A DNA stretch of 64,000 bases from Arenicola marina (lineage: Eukaryota; Annelida; Polychaeta; Arenicolidae). The notes under the pieces are model-generated. The model was not told the DNA's origin, ran no database searches, and was given only the letters and a program-made list of their open reading frames with translations. Below are positions 30,651-40,050 of the stretch, piece by piece. Numbering within the stretch: the first letter of the stretch is position 1; each line of letters starts with the position of its first letter. The stretch covers positions 12,489,971 through 12,553,970 of the forward strand of contig OZ025257.1 in assembly GCA_964019135.1 (NCBI GenBank), written 5' to 3'. The position numbers were made by a program, and so were the translations under genes.

Positions 30651-31134
30651 AGCTACGAATTCAAATAATGAAGCGATAAATACTCTTTCGCACTCCTTAC
30701 AAAATGACGGTGTTTAAGCCGAATCTGTTTCATGATGGGATTGAGTTCGGTATTAAAAGGAAAAAAAGCTTTGGCTGCGTAAACAGTATAAAACATCCGA
30801 AATATAAGCTGACAAGGAAAAAGGCAACGTTGAATAAACAATTTTCGTGCAACCGCAAATTAAATCTGAATTGCTCGTGGAGTACCCGCTTCAACGAATT
30901 CAACGGATGGGGATGGGGGTGGGATGGGGTGGACTTTGGAGGGTGGCGAGGGGTGGTAAAAGGGTTTAGTAGTAGTGGTGAGGGGTGGGCAAAGGGTTTA
31001 GTAGAAGAGGCGAGTGTGGGAGTGGCCTGTAACATAGGGTCACTGAGTGAATAAACACCCCTTCCCCTCCCCCCACACCCCGGCGAGGGTTCGGTATAAA
31101 CCCGATTCTTGGATACATGAATAACCTTTACACC

Positions 31135-31290
31135 CTAAATACCCCATCCCCCGTCCACCCCGGGCCTCACGCCGCCCCCTCACGACACCCCTGCCTTACG
31201 TCGCCCCTAACCCCCTCACCCCCTCATGACACCCCTGCCTCACGCCACCCCTCACCCCCTCACCCCCTCACCCCCTCACGACACCCCCGC
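31135..31290. repeat. C-rich simple repeat
   Basis: Repeats of CCCCCTCACGACACCCCTGC and CACCCCCTCACCCCCTCA. Confidence 0.8.
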
Positions 31291-31561
31291 CACCCTGCTC
31301 AGCTTTTCGCTTCAGCGCCTTTCGTTTCACAGCCGGTTGGCGCGACAATCAAATAATTTTTCTCTAATTGAAAACAAACAAAGGGAGGAACGCCAACCGC
31401 GGTGGAAGTTCAAAGCCCACAAATGTCTACTCACTGAGGGTACTCATGATTTATCGAAACCATTCACACCGCCGGGGTGGCAGGCCTTATATGGCCAGGC
31501 AGCGGAGGAATGGGGTGGCACTTTGCCACCCCCCCACCCCACGCCCCCCCCCCCCCCCACG

Positions 31562-31655
31562 CACACGCCTACCCCCTGGATGGCAGTCGAACCCACGTGT
31601 AAGTGTGAAGCCTCATGCCATCCAGGCGAGCTAAACACCCGTCGACAGCATTAAG
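31562..31655 (-). mobile_element. Possible tRNA-like element
   Basis: Read on the minus strand: TTTAGCTCGCCTGGATGG resembles a box A region and GTGGGTTCGACTGCC a box B, about 50 bases apart. CTGGATGGCA and TGCCATCCAG form an inverted repeat. Could be a tRNA relic or a SINE head; no recognised tail. Confidence 0.3.
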
Positions 31656-31734
31656 GAAGAGACCCTCGATGAAAGGGCCAACCCCAAAACCTCTATCATG
31701 TGTCCTGTAGACACATTGACTCTCATAGCCTGAC

Positions 31735-31895
31735 CCTGACCCTCACTATCACCCTCACTCTCAAACACACCTTCACCCACACCCTCTCCCTCATCCTCTT
31801 CCAAACCCTGACCCTTGGCCTCAGCCCCACCCTGACCCTCACCCTGACCCACCCCCTCTCGCGTATGCTCTCCCACACCCTCACCCTGGATGAGC
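31735..31895. repeat. Pyrimidine-rich tandem repeat
   Basis: Imperfect 6-12 bp repeats of CTCACCCTGACC type, with TCTCACACACC variants. Confidence 0.8.
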
Positions 31896-32822
31896 CCACC
31901 CCCCCCCCCCTACCACACACAGCGAGACTGGGCGTTAAATGAACATTTGATGGCCATCTCCACCACTAGCATTCCGATGAGCAGCTAGATTTGCCCGCAG
32001 CTAAGTCTTTACAGACGCTGGAAAACGTGCAAAAAACAACCAAACTAACATACTAACACTGCCGCTAGCAACTTACAAAGGTAACACGTGTATGTGAAAG
32101 CGGTGGTGCGGGTGGATGGGGGGGGGGGGGGGTGGAGGGGGGGGGATCTAGGAGTGGGGGAGCGGTCGGGGGGTATATTATATAGTTTTGTGGTGGTTTT
32201 ATGGAGGGGTGTTTTTTTCGCAACTTGGGTGACCAGTCTGCGGTTTGTAATTTAGAACAAACATTTATATTGATCAATAGACGCACTTACTTATTGCAAA
32301 CCGCCAACCTGAGTGGGTGGGCCACCTACCCCCGGGGGCTCGCCGGCCTGGCGGTCTCTTCTGTTCGTTTCTGTGGCAACGTAAGGGTCATTATGAACAC
32401 GGCCATTGGTACGCCGCGGTGGTATCCATAATGAGCAGTTGTGGGCTGTCTGTCGAATTGTGTGGTATTTTTACATGTTAATTCAATTATATAGAGACAT
32501 GGATGCAGGAGACTATAATACAATGGCCTGTAATAGTCACGGACGTGGTCAGTAGCAATGTGATACAGCATTTACTTAAATTAATTAAGTGATAATTCTA
32601 CATGAGGAATCTACGTGGCTTTTAATTTAATCTGTTTCTGCTGTCGTGTAACGCGGAGATAATTGCTATTACTTTGCAGTTGCAAAAATATGCAGGTCTT
32701 CCTGCTATTTGGTTCTCCATTTTTGCTATTATATAAATTTGTCAGATATTATGATGTGATATATGGATGGAATTATTACTGAATACCCGTGAGACCAATG
32801 TGATAACAAGATACAGCAATAC

Positions 32823-33010
32823 CCATGGGCGGATCCAGGGGGGGGGGGGTCCTTTTTGAAGAAGAATGCCGCTTTTCAATGCAAAATTTAGGCCATCTGA
32901 GGCGTGGACCCCCACATTTTTGAGGAAGAACGCTATCTGGGGCGGCGTGGACCCCCCCTCCCCCCGCCCCCTCCCCGTCGCAAGTTTTTAGTGGACCCAC
33001 ATCCAGTCGT
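32823..33010 (+). mobile_element. Fragment of TIR transposon, family Y
   Basis: The left end reads ATGGGCGGATCCAGGG. The body (GCAAAATTTAGGCCATCTGA, then GGCGTGGACCC) matches 33745-33780. The right end ends in CCGTCGCAAGTTTTTAGTGG without a terminal repeat, so the copy is truncated. Confidence 0.6.
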
Positions 33011-33690
33011 CGAAACATCGAAATTTGCGAAAAATTCGCAATTGTGTTCATGCACATACCCACTGGAGCTCCTTTAGTGTCTGCGAAGGTCACAGAAATG
33101 TCGCATTTTATTTGGTTCATAAAAAGAAGACGATTCCAAGTTGTAGCACAGACCAATTATAGTGTCTGTGTCACAGATACGACGCATAGTACTCTGTACA
33201 TATATAAAGAAGATACGTTGTCAGATTTCAAATAGTATGTTGACGTTACGACAGAATGTGTGCATTATGACAACATTCGTTTACGCTATGACAAGCGATT
33301 GAGATCTTATGACGACATTCATTCCATCCTTCAATAGAACGGCATCTAATGTTCGATCGAAAAAATAGGTACATCATCGTACTAAGCATATCGAGAGAAT
33401 AACGCAAGACGTCAGTATGACATTTAATTCGATTTATTGCTCATGCTTAACTACGTGGCATTTACAATGCCATTTGTCAAGGTTCAACATTTCACATTCA
33501 TCAATATTCAACATGGCTGTGTTCTGCCAAATGTTCACATGTATATAAAACATGACCACCTCTCAGCGAAAAAATACATCAATAAAAAAGAAACAACAAT
33601 CGCAGTGAACGCGGGATGATTTCATTTTCATTTCACAGTGCTGCCCTCTATTGTCCAACCAAACTAAAATAACCCTGCCATACGTAGAGG
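33011..33690. other. Intergenic, AT-rich
   Basis: No gene or repeat recognised. Confidence 0.5.
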
Positions 33691-33699
33691 GCACCAGTT

Positions 33700-34004
33700 C
33701 GCCCCCCAACCCCTATTTGAGGACGAATTTGAGGAAAGCCGGTTTTTAATGCAGAATTTAGGCAATCTGAGGCGTGGACCCTCCCCCCCCCCCCCCCCGC
33801 TTTCTTTTTGGGAGGAAGAGCGCCCACTGAGGCAGCGTGAACCCCCGTCGGTCGCAAGTTTTCAATGGAGTCTCCCCCCCCCGGGTCGTCAAGTAAATAG
33901 TGGACTCCCCGGTCGCAATTTTTCACAGCGCCACCCCCCCTCCACTCCCCCCGGTCGCAAATGTCAGTTGACCCCCACCTTCCAAATTCCTGGTTCCGTC
34001 CCTG
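33700..34004 (+). mobile_element. TIR transposon, family Y, left end degraded
   Basis: The body shares GCAGAATTTAGGCAATCTGA / GGCGTGGACCC with 32823-33010 and GGTCGCAAGTTTTCAATGG-type blocks with 14115-14401. The right end is AATTCCTGGTTCCGTCCCTG, a mutated CTGGATCCGCCCCTG terminus. Long poly-C runs inside. Confidence 0.6.
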
Positions 34005-34737
34005 CATGTAGTTTCCCCGGCGGCAAAATGGAAACACTGATTATCCACCATTTGTCATGCTTGCAATGCCCTATTTCGCGTAACCGACCATCACATTAAT
34101 ATTTAATACTTAGCATGGAATACCAGAGCACTCCCCCCCCCCCCTCCGCCAGCCTGGGGTTGCCCTTGTCCGGGGTGAACCTCAACAAATATATATCCGT
34201 TTAGAACAGGCATAAATACCTACAAAAAATGCAAGGTACAAACGATACATGTCTTCAGAGAAAGAATAACAGAAGAATCATAGTCATAACGGTAACATAC
34301 AAATACAACTTACAAACACTACATCGGTTAAATGGTTTGCCATTACAAACTGTAGTTGTCTTCACCAAAGGAATAACAAAGAATAAACTTATAAAATACA
34401 AAAGCACCATCTTAACATTGGAAACTAAATTTAGATTACATCGGTTTAATGGTTTGCCAATCTGCGCATAAAGTACGAATTTAGGAAACTGAAAAAATAT
34501 ATATCGTAATAAATAGCATCGCTTCAACAAACGCATTTATCCAATAAAATATTGCTCTTCTGTTCATAAAAAAACAAAAACGTATAAGAACTATATATCA
34601 TGGTCGATCTCATCAGTCAGATAGACTCAGACTTCTTCCGGCTGTTATCTCTAGAGACATCTTTAAATGTCTGTTACATCTAATACTCGAATAAATCATT
34701 TAGATCCATCATTTCAGAACAAAATGAGAACTTTCCT
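34005..34737. other. Intergenic, downstream of the Ig receptor gene
   Basis: ACATCGGTTAAATGGTTTGC (34321) recurs as ACATCGGTTTAATGGTTTGC (34438), a short direct repeat 117 bases apart. A poly-C run is at 34132-34144. A minus-strand ATTAAA at about 34443-34448 is a weak poly(A) candidate for the Ig receptor. Confidence 0.4.
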
Positions 34738-34886
34738 GGCCGAGTCGTAGTAGACTGGACGGCAGATCAATAGGTCCCCGGACATAAGTCCTTCAAGCCA
34801 TTCATTGTCTCGGGAGGTTCCTTTGTCTATTTTGGCCCTTATGTGCACAAAACGTTCCTAAAACCACAATCATTTCATTTCATAAA
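34738..34886 (+). mobile_element. Degenerate tRNA-derived SINE, family A
   Basis: GGCAGATCAATAGGTCCC, then TCATTGTCTCGGGAGGTTCC, then TATGTGCACAAAACGTTCCT and CATTTCATTTCAT follow the intact copy at 56611 block for block. The tRNA head is reduced. Confidence 0.75.
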
Positions 34887-35023
34887 AAGAGTAAAAATAA
34901 TCACGATAATGGTAATAATATCATATCACCATGTGTCACATTACTGTCATCTTGTGCTATTATTATGCAGTATTATAGATGCCTCCACTGGTATGTACAT
35001 ACATACATACGTACGTGCGGGTG

Positions 35024-35494
35024 TCAGCCCTGTAAGTCCAGATACACCGGCGCCTGGTCATGGTCAAAGTTATCATTCTGATAAATCTTATCGCGTGCTT
35101 CGTTTGAGGCGGTTTCGTTGTCCCTCCATGAGTTGATGTAGTCGAGGTCGGATCCATGACTTCCGCTCATGTCCAAGTAATTATCGCTCTCTGTCGGAGG
35201 CCCGCAATCCGCCTGCCGGAAGTACTCGACGCGCATGTCCACCACATCTGTGACGTCATTCATGTTTGTCTCCTTGGCGCGGTTCTCGCGGGAGATTGCG
35301 TCTTCCTGACCGAGAGTTATCGGGTCATCGCTGCCCGGTCCCAGTGTCGTTTTCAACCCTTCGTCGGTGATCTCGAAGCTTAGTGTGATGCGCTTGTCCC
35401 AGATGTCGCTGTAGGCGTTCTCGACGCGACACCTGTTGGTGACGTTGGAGGGCACCTGGCGGTCGTTTTGGGGCTTCTCCCGGCGAATGTTTTC
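35024..35494 (-). CDS. Ig receptor coding exon 7 (cytoplasmic tail)
   Basis: Acceptor CGTTCATCCACAG; opens ENIRREKPQNDRQ and ends PVYLDLQG with TGA at 35026-35024. 156 residues, acidic, Asn- and Asp-rich. Tyr contexts are ENAYSDI, RVEYFRQ, DNYLDMS, LDYINSW, KIYQND and PVYLDL. Known binding preferences: YxxM for PI3K p85 SH2, YxN for Grb2 SH2 and YxxL for sorting or SH2 proteins. None fits the full ITIM consensus. Confidence 0.85.
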   Translation of the reverse strand, partial: ENIRREKPQNDRQVPSNVTNRCRVENAYSDIWDKRITLSFEITDEGLKTTLGPGSDDPITLGQEDAISRENRAKETNMNDVTDVVDMRVEYFRQADCGPPTESDNYLDMSGSHGSDLDYINSWRDNETASNEARDKIYQNDNFDHDQAPVYLDLQG

Positions 35495-38400
35495 CTGTGG
35501 ATGAACGGGTGTTAATTCATGACTACGTGCATCAATCATGGTGTAGATCTGTTAGTAAGATATGTTTAGCTGCCACTGGTGGATCTAAATCTTTGGATGC
35601 GCCCTTAATTCAGTAGTATGGACAAACTCCATAACATAATAACGCTGCTATTCTGCTGACTTCCAAAAAAGAGTATTCGTGGGATTTATTAGGGTCGAGG
35701 AGCCATGTCTCCCGGAGTAGCTCCCTACTCTGCGATGAACAACAACGGATCTTACTCGGCGCAAAGATAGACATCTGCACAGTTGGAGTTCGAACCACGC
35801 ACTGACCGCTTGGGCTGGGCTAGCTAGCAGAGCACATTCGACAATAATAGCCGAACCCGCTACCTACTGGACCACGGAGTGACCCAGCCGAGGCCGATAG
35901 AAACAGGATTACTTACCGTCGTCGACGACGTTGTCAGCGATGTTATAAACTCTCACCTGGTATTTTACGTTTCTTCTGACGCGGCTTCGTCGCCGCACGA
36001 TACCGACAGAAGCTATGGCCAGGAGGATGACCAGCAACCCAATCACCGGCAGAGCCACTGTCCACGTGGGCTGCACAGAGCTGGGCTGAGTCTGTTGGGC
36101 AGTCTGAACTTTGGGGGCTGGAATACAAACACACGTAGTTAAATTAGGGACCCCTGTGGAAATCATAAAAGGGGGAATTAGACATGGTTGCCAAGACGGT
36201 CGACGGTAAGTACTGCTTGAAAAAGTATTTTTGATATCATGAGCTAGCTCTTTTATAAATAGCTATATCAAATAGCAGTTAGTTTACATTGATATGTTGA
36301 TGTTTTTGTTTAATTTTTTTCTGTTTTTCTGTGGATACTGTATAAACAAAATGCTAGTGGAAATACAAAATTCATACTAACATATGTCAAAATCTGCAGC
36401 TTATAACCATGTCATTTTGTAAAGGCCTGATAATTGCAGATACTTACTAAGCGCTGAAATGAACTTGGAAGAGCTTCCCAATGAGTTGCTGGCAGTACAT
36501 CTGTAAAGACCATCGCTGTGGGTCTCGATCACCGAGGAGTTATCCGGGAGTTCCATCCACCCCCTCGGGTGCTTCTCGTCCTCCCCAGCTAGCGCGCCAA
36601 TCCGGTTACCATCTTTACCGCCATGAGCAGCGTCTCGCTCTGTGACGTCATGGATGACGTTGCTATTGTCGTCGGCGTTTGAGTCGTATTTCTGAATGTC
36701 CCATTGGAAGTCGCAGGCAGGACTGCAAGAAGCCGAACAGCGGACCGTAGCTGTCATCCGGTGGCCATCAGACGGGAGGCGTTGTGTTACGTCTTGCTGC
36801 AATGTTACCTCACTAGGTGCATCTGAAACATGTACACGACGTAAAACTTACTTACTGAATCTTTACAAAGACACACATCGTTATCATTAATCAGTGAGAT
36901 GAATTTTCATGCTCATGGTATATATCTTGCCTATGTATTGTTATATAGGGAGGATACACTGAGTGATATTTAGCACTTTAAGTAAAAAACGATAGTGGGA
37001 TTTTATAGTGTGTGTGTGTGGGGGGGTGGGGGGGGGCATGCTCCGCTCATGCAACAATCCACTGGGACTCTTCTCACAATGTTACCGGCCCCCCTCAGAG
37101 CTTTCATTCTGCGCCCCCCCCCCACCCCTCCACCCACCCACCCCTCTACCCCCCCCCCCCCGTCACCCTAGCGAGTGAGATTCCTTGATCAGGGTGTAAG
37201 CCATAGACGACGGGAGACGAGAACCAAATTAAGCAACTAACCATTACAAATCCACCCATGAGAAAGAGACACGAAGCTGAAGGTAGGGGGTCTGATACCC
37301 CGCGGCCTATTGGGCAGCGCGCTCGGGCTATTTTCGAATGTGCTCTGCCAAGGCCAGCACAAGCGGCCGGTGTGTGGTTCGAATCCCGCTTGAGGAAATG
37401 TCTATGTTTGTGCAGGATAAAGGATCCCATATATTTGTTCGCAAGGAGTATGCGTGTACTCCCCGAGACTTGGCTCCTCTCTCTCTCTTTCTCTATCTTT
37501 CTTTCTATCTATCTTGATCTTTCCCATTTGTCGCTACGTGACATACACGGATTAACGCGTCCTACTTTAATTAATCAATCGATTACAATGTACCACTCAC
37601 AGTTGACTGTGACATCCACAGCCGTCTCCCCACGGCCCATGCTGTTGTTAGCGATGCAGAGGTAGCGTCCGCGCTGTAGCCGTGTTATGGCTGACAGGTT
37701 AAGGTGTCTCCCAGCCTGGATCACGGTCGTCTGCACCCTGCGCATCCAGGACTCATCCAAATCCTTGGCCACCCCGGAGGCCAGCGGAGCTTTCCCCCCA
37801 GTTGAAGGTCTCTGGTCGACCGTCGCCTCTCTAGCCACAATGTTGCCGCCACGTTGTGCCCCGTTGGAAACCGCCGAGTCCAGGTCAAGGTCGTTGGGGA
37901 TTTCCGGTCGGAAGGTCCAGTGGAAGTCGCAATCCGGGGAGCATCGCGCGAAGCACGTGATCATGACGTCAGCGTTCTCGACGAGCGTGATCTCATCTTC
38001 GGCGGTTGTCATGGTGACATTTGTTGGCGCGTCTGAAGAAATAAGAATAGGAGAACAATATTGAGATACAAATGTCAAGTCGAATGTGTGTAGGTTTGTT
38101 CTGACTTTGACTGATGCTTGTTTCAGGCGATGGCATCCGGTTGTCAACATTCAAGATTGGTTTGACGTAAAGATCTGATACCTCCTTGAAAGCCGACGAG
38201 ACAGACAGGGGTTTATTCGGGCCATAGAATCCGCCCGTAAATCGTCTTTAGAACCAGTTACGTTTCCGTCCATTAACGAGACAGAAGCAGAACAAATTCA
38301 CATAATGCTATCGTGGAAACTAACATTTCCCCGTTTTAGAAGGAACTAAACCCCTTCGGGCTCGATCATACTGGAAGAAACAGCTCAGACGCAATTTGAG

Positions 38401-39990
38401 ACTCACGGTGCACGACTAGCGAGACGTTCATAGATTTGTTGCCAAGGCTGTTGCTGGCATGACACGTGTACAGCCCCGCATCGTCCTTGTCAAGGTCATC
38501 CAGCTCCAGGAGCTCTCCGCTAGATGGCAGCATGCGTCCCGACAACGACGGTCCCGTCCAAGTGACGTCACACGGCGGGCTGCAGTCGGCATGGCAACGC
38601 AGCGACAGTGTGTCTGACTCTTGCGTGATGCGGATAGGAGGTCCAGGCGGTGTCAGTGTGAAGGTGTCTGGGCCGTCTGGAAGGGAAATAAAGGCCAGGT
38701 GAGAAATCTGATGTCCTAATTAAATGATGTGTTCTTTGACACGTATGACACAAGTGAGATACACGTGCGATGCACGTGCGATACACGTGCGATGCACGTG
38801 CGATACACGTGCGATACACGTGCGAAACAAGTGCGATAAGACAAACACGTGCCATAGAATCAGACGTGGGACGCCACGTATCTGAATTCTAATAACCATC
38901 GTTCTTTGATGACAACGTTGACCTTTCTTACCATAAACGTTGGTAACATTACTGGAATATTTCACCTTTCGTATCTATACCGGAATCTTTGACATTTCGT
39001 ACCTTTGTTGGAACCAATGCACACTGCCTATTCTAAGTAGGACTAGTGCAAAGGACTAGAACTATTATCCCTACTTTTATTGGGACTCCAGATGTTACTT
39101 ACTACCGAGCCACCAAATCAAACACTGAGTAATATATATCACGGTGTATATATAGATATACATATATATAGATATACATATATATATAAATACATATACA
39201 TGTATATCACATTCATGGTAGAGCACGCCCCGTGTTCACGTTTGCCGACAGAGTTTAATGCTATGCAATCCAAGGAGTCCCCATACCAGCATCATGGTTC
39301 AGATCGTAGGCCTACTTACATGCGCAAGATACAGTTATATTCTCGTTGAAGTTCCAAGGATACTTCAAGTTTCTGTCGCTCATATGAAAGTATCTGATGA
39401 CACATGGGCTATCGGCAATCAACCAGACATCTCCACCCAATGTGAAGAGATAGCGGACTGGCTCTTCCAGTCGCCATTGGGGGTTTCCATAGCAGGGTTC
39501 TGTCAGACTGTAAGTCCCGTTGCAGAATCCGTAGTAAGCTCCCTGCACTAGCACGTGGGAACAGATCTCCTGGCCTGGAAATAAATACCGAAAACACATG
39601 GATGTAATCGAACAAATATGGATGGTGGTTGTTATGGATGGGCGGTTCTTATGGATGGGTGGTTGTTATGGATGGGTGGTTCTTATGGGTGGGTGGTTGT
39701 TATGGATGAGTGGTTGTTATGGACGGGAGATTGTTATTGATTAATGGTAGGTGTGAGTAGTACGCGAGCTATGCTGAATCAATTGATCGCCCTAACATGG
39801 AAGAACGACCGAAAGATGGATAGCATGAACGGGATGTCCTTTCGCATGGTGTTGGGTATGGACTCACAACGAAGAAACATACAAGAACCATATAATCATT
39901 GCTATATTTACCTGCTGCTCCCTCCAAGGAAGCCACTGCAGTGACCACTGCTAGTGTACACATCACCCTCACTGTCGGCCATGTCGCCAT
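35024..39990 (-). CDS. Unrecognised Ig-domain transmembrane receptor with tyrosine-rich tail (whole gene, 7 coding exons)
   Basis: Joined exons 39990-39912, 39574-39320, 38676-38407, 38032-37601, 36822-36448, 36117-35957 and 35494-35024 give 680 codons plus TGA, with all junctions in frame. Order: signal peptide (1-24); an unassigned Cys-containing domain (28-111); Ig1 (113-201); Ig2 (203-345); Ig3 (347-470); a Gln/Ser/Pro stalk; a membrane segment (489-511) followed by RRRSRVRR; and a 169-residue tail. All three Ig domains share C-x3-C-S-P-x-C-D-x-x-W plus a Tyr-x-Cys near the end. The tail has tyrosines at 552, 615, 630 (YLDM), 643 (YIN), 662 (YQN) and 675 (YLDL). A cell-surface adhesion or signalling receptor is inferred. 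I cannot assign orthology; hemicentin-, nephrin- or CD22-like labels would rest on the Ig folds alone. Confidence 0.85.
35650..35878 (-). mobile_element. tRNA-derived SINE, family B (Ig receptor intron 6)
   Basis: On the minus strand: GGTCCAGTAGGTAGCG (box A region), TCGAATGTGCTCTGC, GTGCGTGGTTCGAACTCC (box B), ATGTCTATCTTTGCG and GGGAGACATGGCTCCTCG. The same blocks in the same order occur at 37288-37480. The gene is also on the minus strand, so this copy is in sense orientation. Confidence 0.7.
35957..36117 (-). CDS. Ig receptor coding exon 6 (stalk, membrane segment)
   Basis: Acceptor TTTGTATTCCAG; phase 1 in, phase 0 out at TACCAG|GTGAGA. It encodes a Gln/Ser/Pro stalk, WTVALPVIGLLVILLAIASV and the basic stop-transfer RRRSRVRRNVK. 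Phase 0 is chosen because exon 7 opens in phase 0 in the frame with the long tail. A second donor, GACG|GTAAGT at 35916, leaves the reading frame open for 14 more residues and is in phase 1. Confidence 0.8.
36448..36822 (-). CDS. Ig receptor coding exon 5 (Ig domain 3)
   Basis: Acceptor CATGTTTCAG, donor CTTA|GTAAGT; phase 1-1, 375 bases. ATVRCSASCSPACDFQWDI and SDGLYRCTASNSLGSSSKF mark the fold; an acidic insertion (YDSNADDNSNVIHDVTERD and following) sits between, as in Ig2. This suggests Ig2 and Ig3 are more closely related to each other than to Ig1. Confidence 0.85.
37288..37480 (+). mobile_element. tRNA-derived SINE, family B (Ig receptor intron 4)
   Basis: TTGGGCAGCGCGCTCGGGC (box A region), TTCGAATGTGCTCTGCC, GTGTGTGGTTCGAATCCCGC (box B), ATGTCTATGTTTGTGCAGG and CCGAGACTTGGCTCCTCT match the copy at 35650-35878. 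It is antisense to the gene. A CT-rich run follows (37477-37530). Confidence 0.7.
37601..38032 (-). CDS. Ig receptor coding exon 4 (Ig domain 2)
   Basis: Acceptor CTTATTTCTTCAG, donor AACT|GTGAGT; phase 1-1, 432 bases. VMITCFARCSPDCDFHWTF and RGRYLCIANNSMGRGETAVD frame the fold. Between them lies an insertion of roughly 60 residues rich in Asp, Arg and Gly, making the domain about 50 residues longer than Ig1. Confidence 0.85.
38407..38676 (-). CDS. Ig receptor coding exon 3 (Ig domain 1)
   Basis: Acceptor TATTTCCCTTCCAG, donor CACC|GTGAGT; phase 1-1, 270 bases. It has LRCHADCSPPCDVTWTG for strands B-C and DDAGLYTCHASNSLGNKS for strands E-G, a compact I/C2-type Ig domain. Two N-glycosylation sites (NKS, NVS). 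Confidence 0.85.
38738..38856. repeat. 11-bp minisatellite carrying CACGTG (Ig receptor intron 2)
   Basis: ACACGTGCGAT/GCACGTGCGAT is repeated perfectly about six times (38761-38826) with degenerate copies on both sides. CACGTG, the E-box palindrome, occurs about seven times in 90 bases. Confidence 0.9.
39320..39574 (-). CDS. Ig receptor coding exon 2 (unassigned N-terminal domain)
   Basis: Acceptor TTTATTTCCAG, donor GCAT|GTAAGT; phase 1-1, 255 bases. It encodes about 85 residues with five Cys, GAYYGFCNGTYSLTEPCYG, NPQWRLEEPVRYLF and GGDVWLIADSPC. The G-x-Y ... P-x-W ... YLF ... GG-x-W-x-I pattern suggests a small beta-rich extracellular module. I do not recognise the family. An N-x-T site (NIT) is present. 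Confidence 0.8.
39618..39735. repeat. 17-bp minisatellite, about 7 copies (Ig receptor intron 1)
   Basis: The unit is GGTTGTTATGGATGGGT, with GGTTCTTATG variants in alternate copies. Confidence 0.9.
39912..39990 (-). CDS. Ig receptor coding exon 1 (signal peptide)
   Basis: ATG at 39990 encodes MATWPTVRVMCTLAVVTAVA, a signal peptide ending near LEGAAG. Donor GCAG|GTAAAT, phase 1. The sequence just before (TTCTGTTGCAG|GCACG) looks like a splice acceptor, so a 5' UTR exon may lie upstream. An in-frame ATG at 40050 is the alternative start if that acceptor is unused, but it would bury the signal peptide. Confidence 0.75.
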
Positions 39991-40050
39991 CGTGCCTGCA
40001 ACAGAATCGATCGTGTCTGAACTCACTTTTATTGTCTCGCTAACTGGCAT

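Larger units (their letters stand above)
28961..32822. other. Intergenic region
   Basis: AT-rich at 28975-29220, then mixed DNA with poly-C runs (29242-29255, 29802-29815, 31543-31558, 31900-31912) and poly-G runs (32117-32148). It contains an AT microsatellite and two C-rich simple repeats, listed separately. No exon recognised on either strand. Confidence 0.45.

Noticed and set aside
35024-35539. Canonical ITIM or ITAM in the Ig receptor tail
   Set aside because: ENAYSDI and PVYLDL lack the required residue at the -2 position, and spacing between YxxL/I pairs does not fit an ITAM.
40048-40050. Upstream in-frame ATG of the Ig receptor as the true start
   Set aside because: It would place 20 polar residues before a good signal peptide, and an acceptor-like TTCTGTTGCAG separates the two ATGs; the ATG at 39990 is preferred but not proven.
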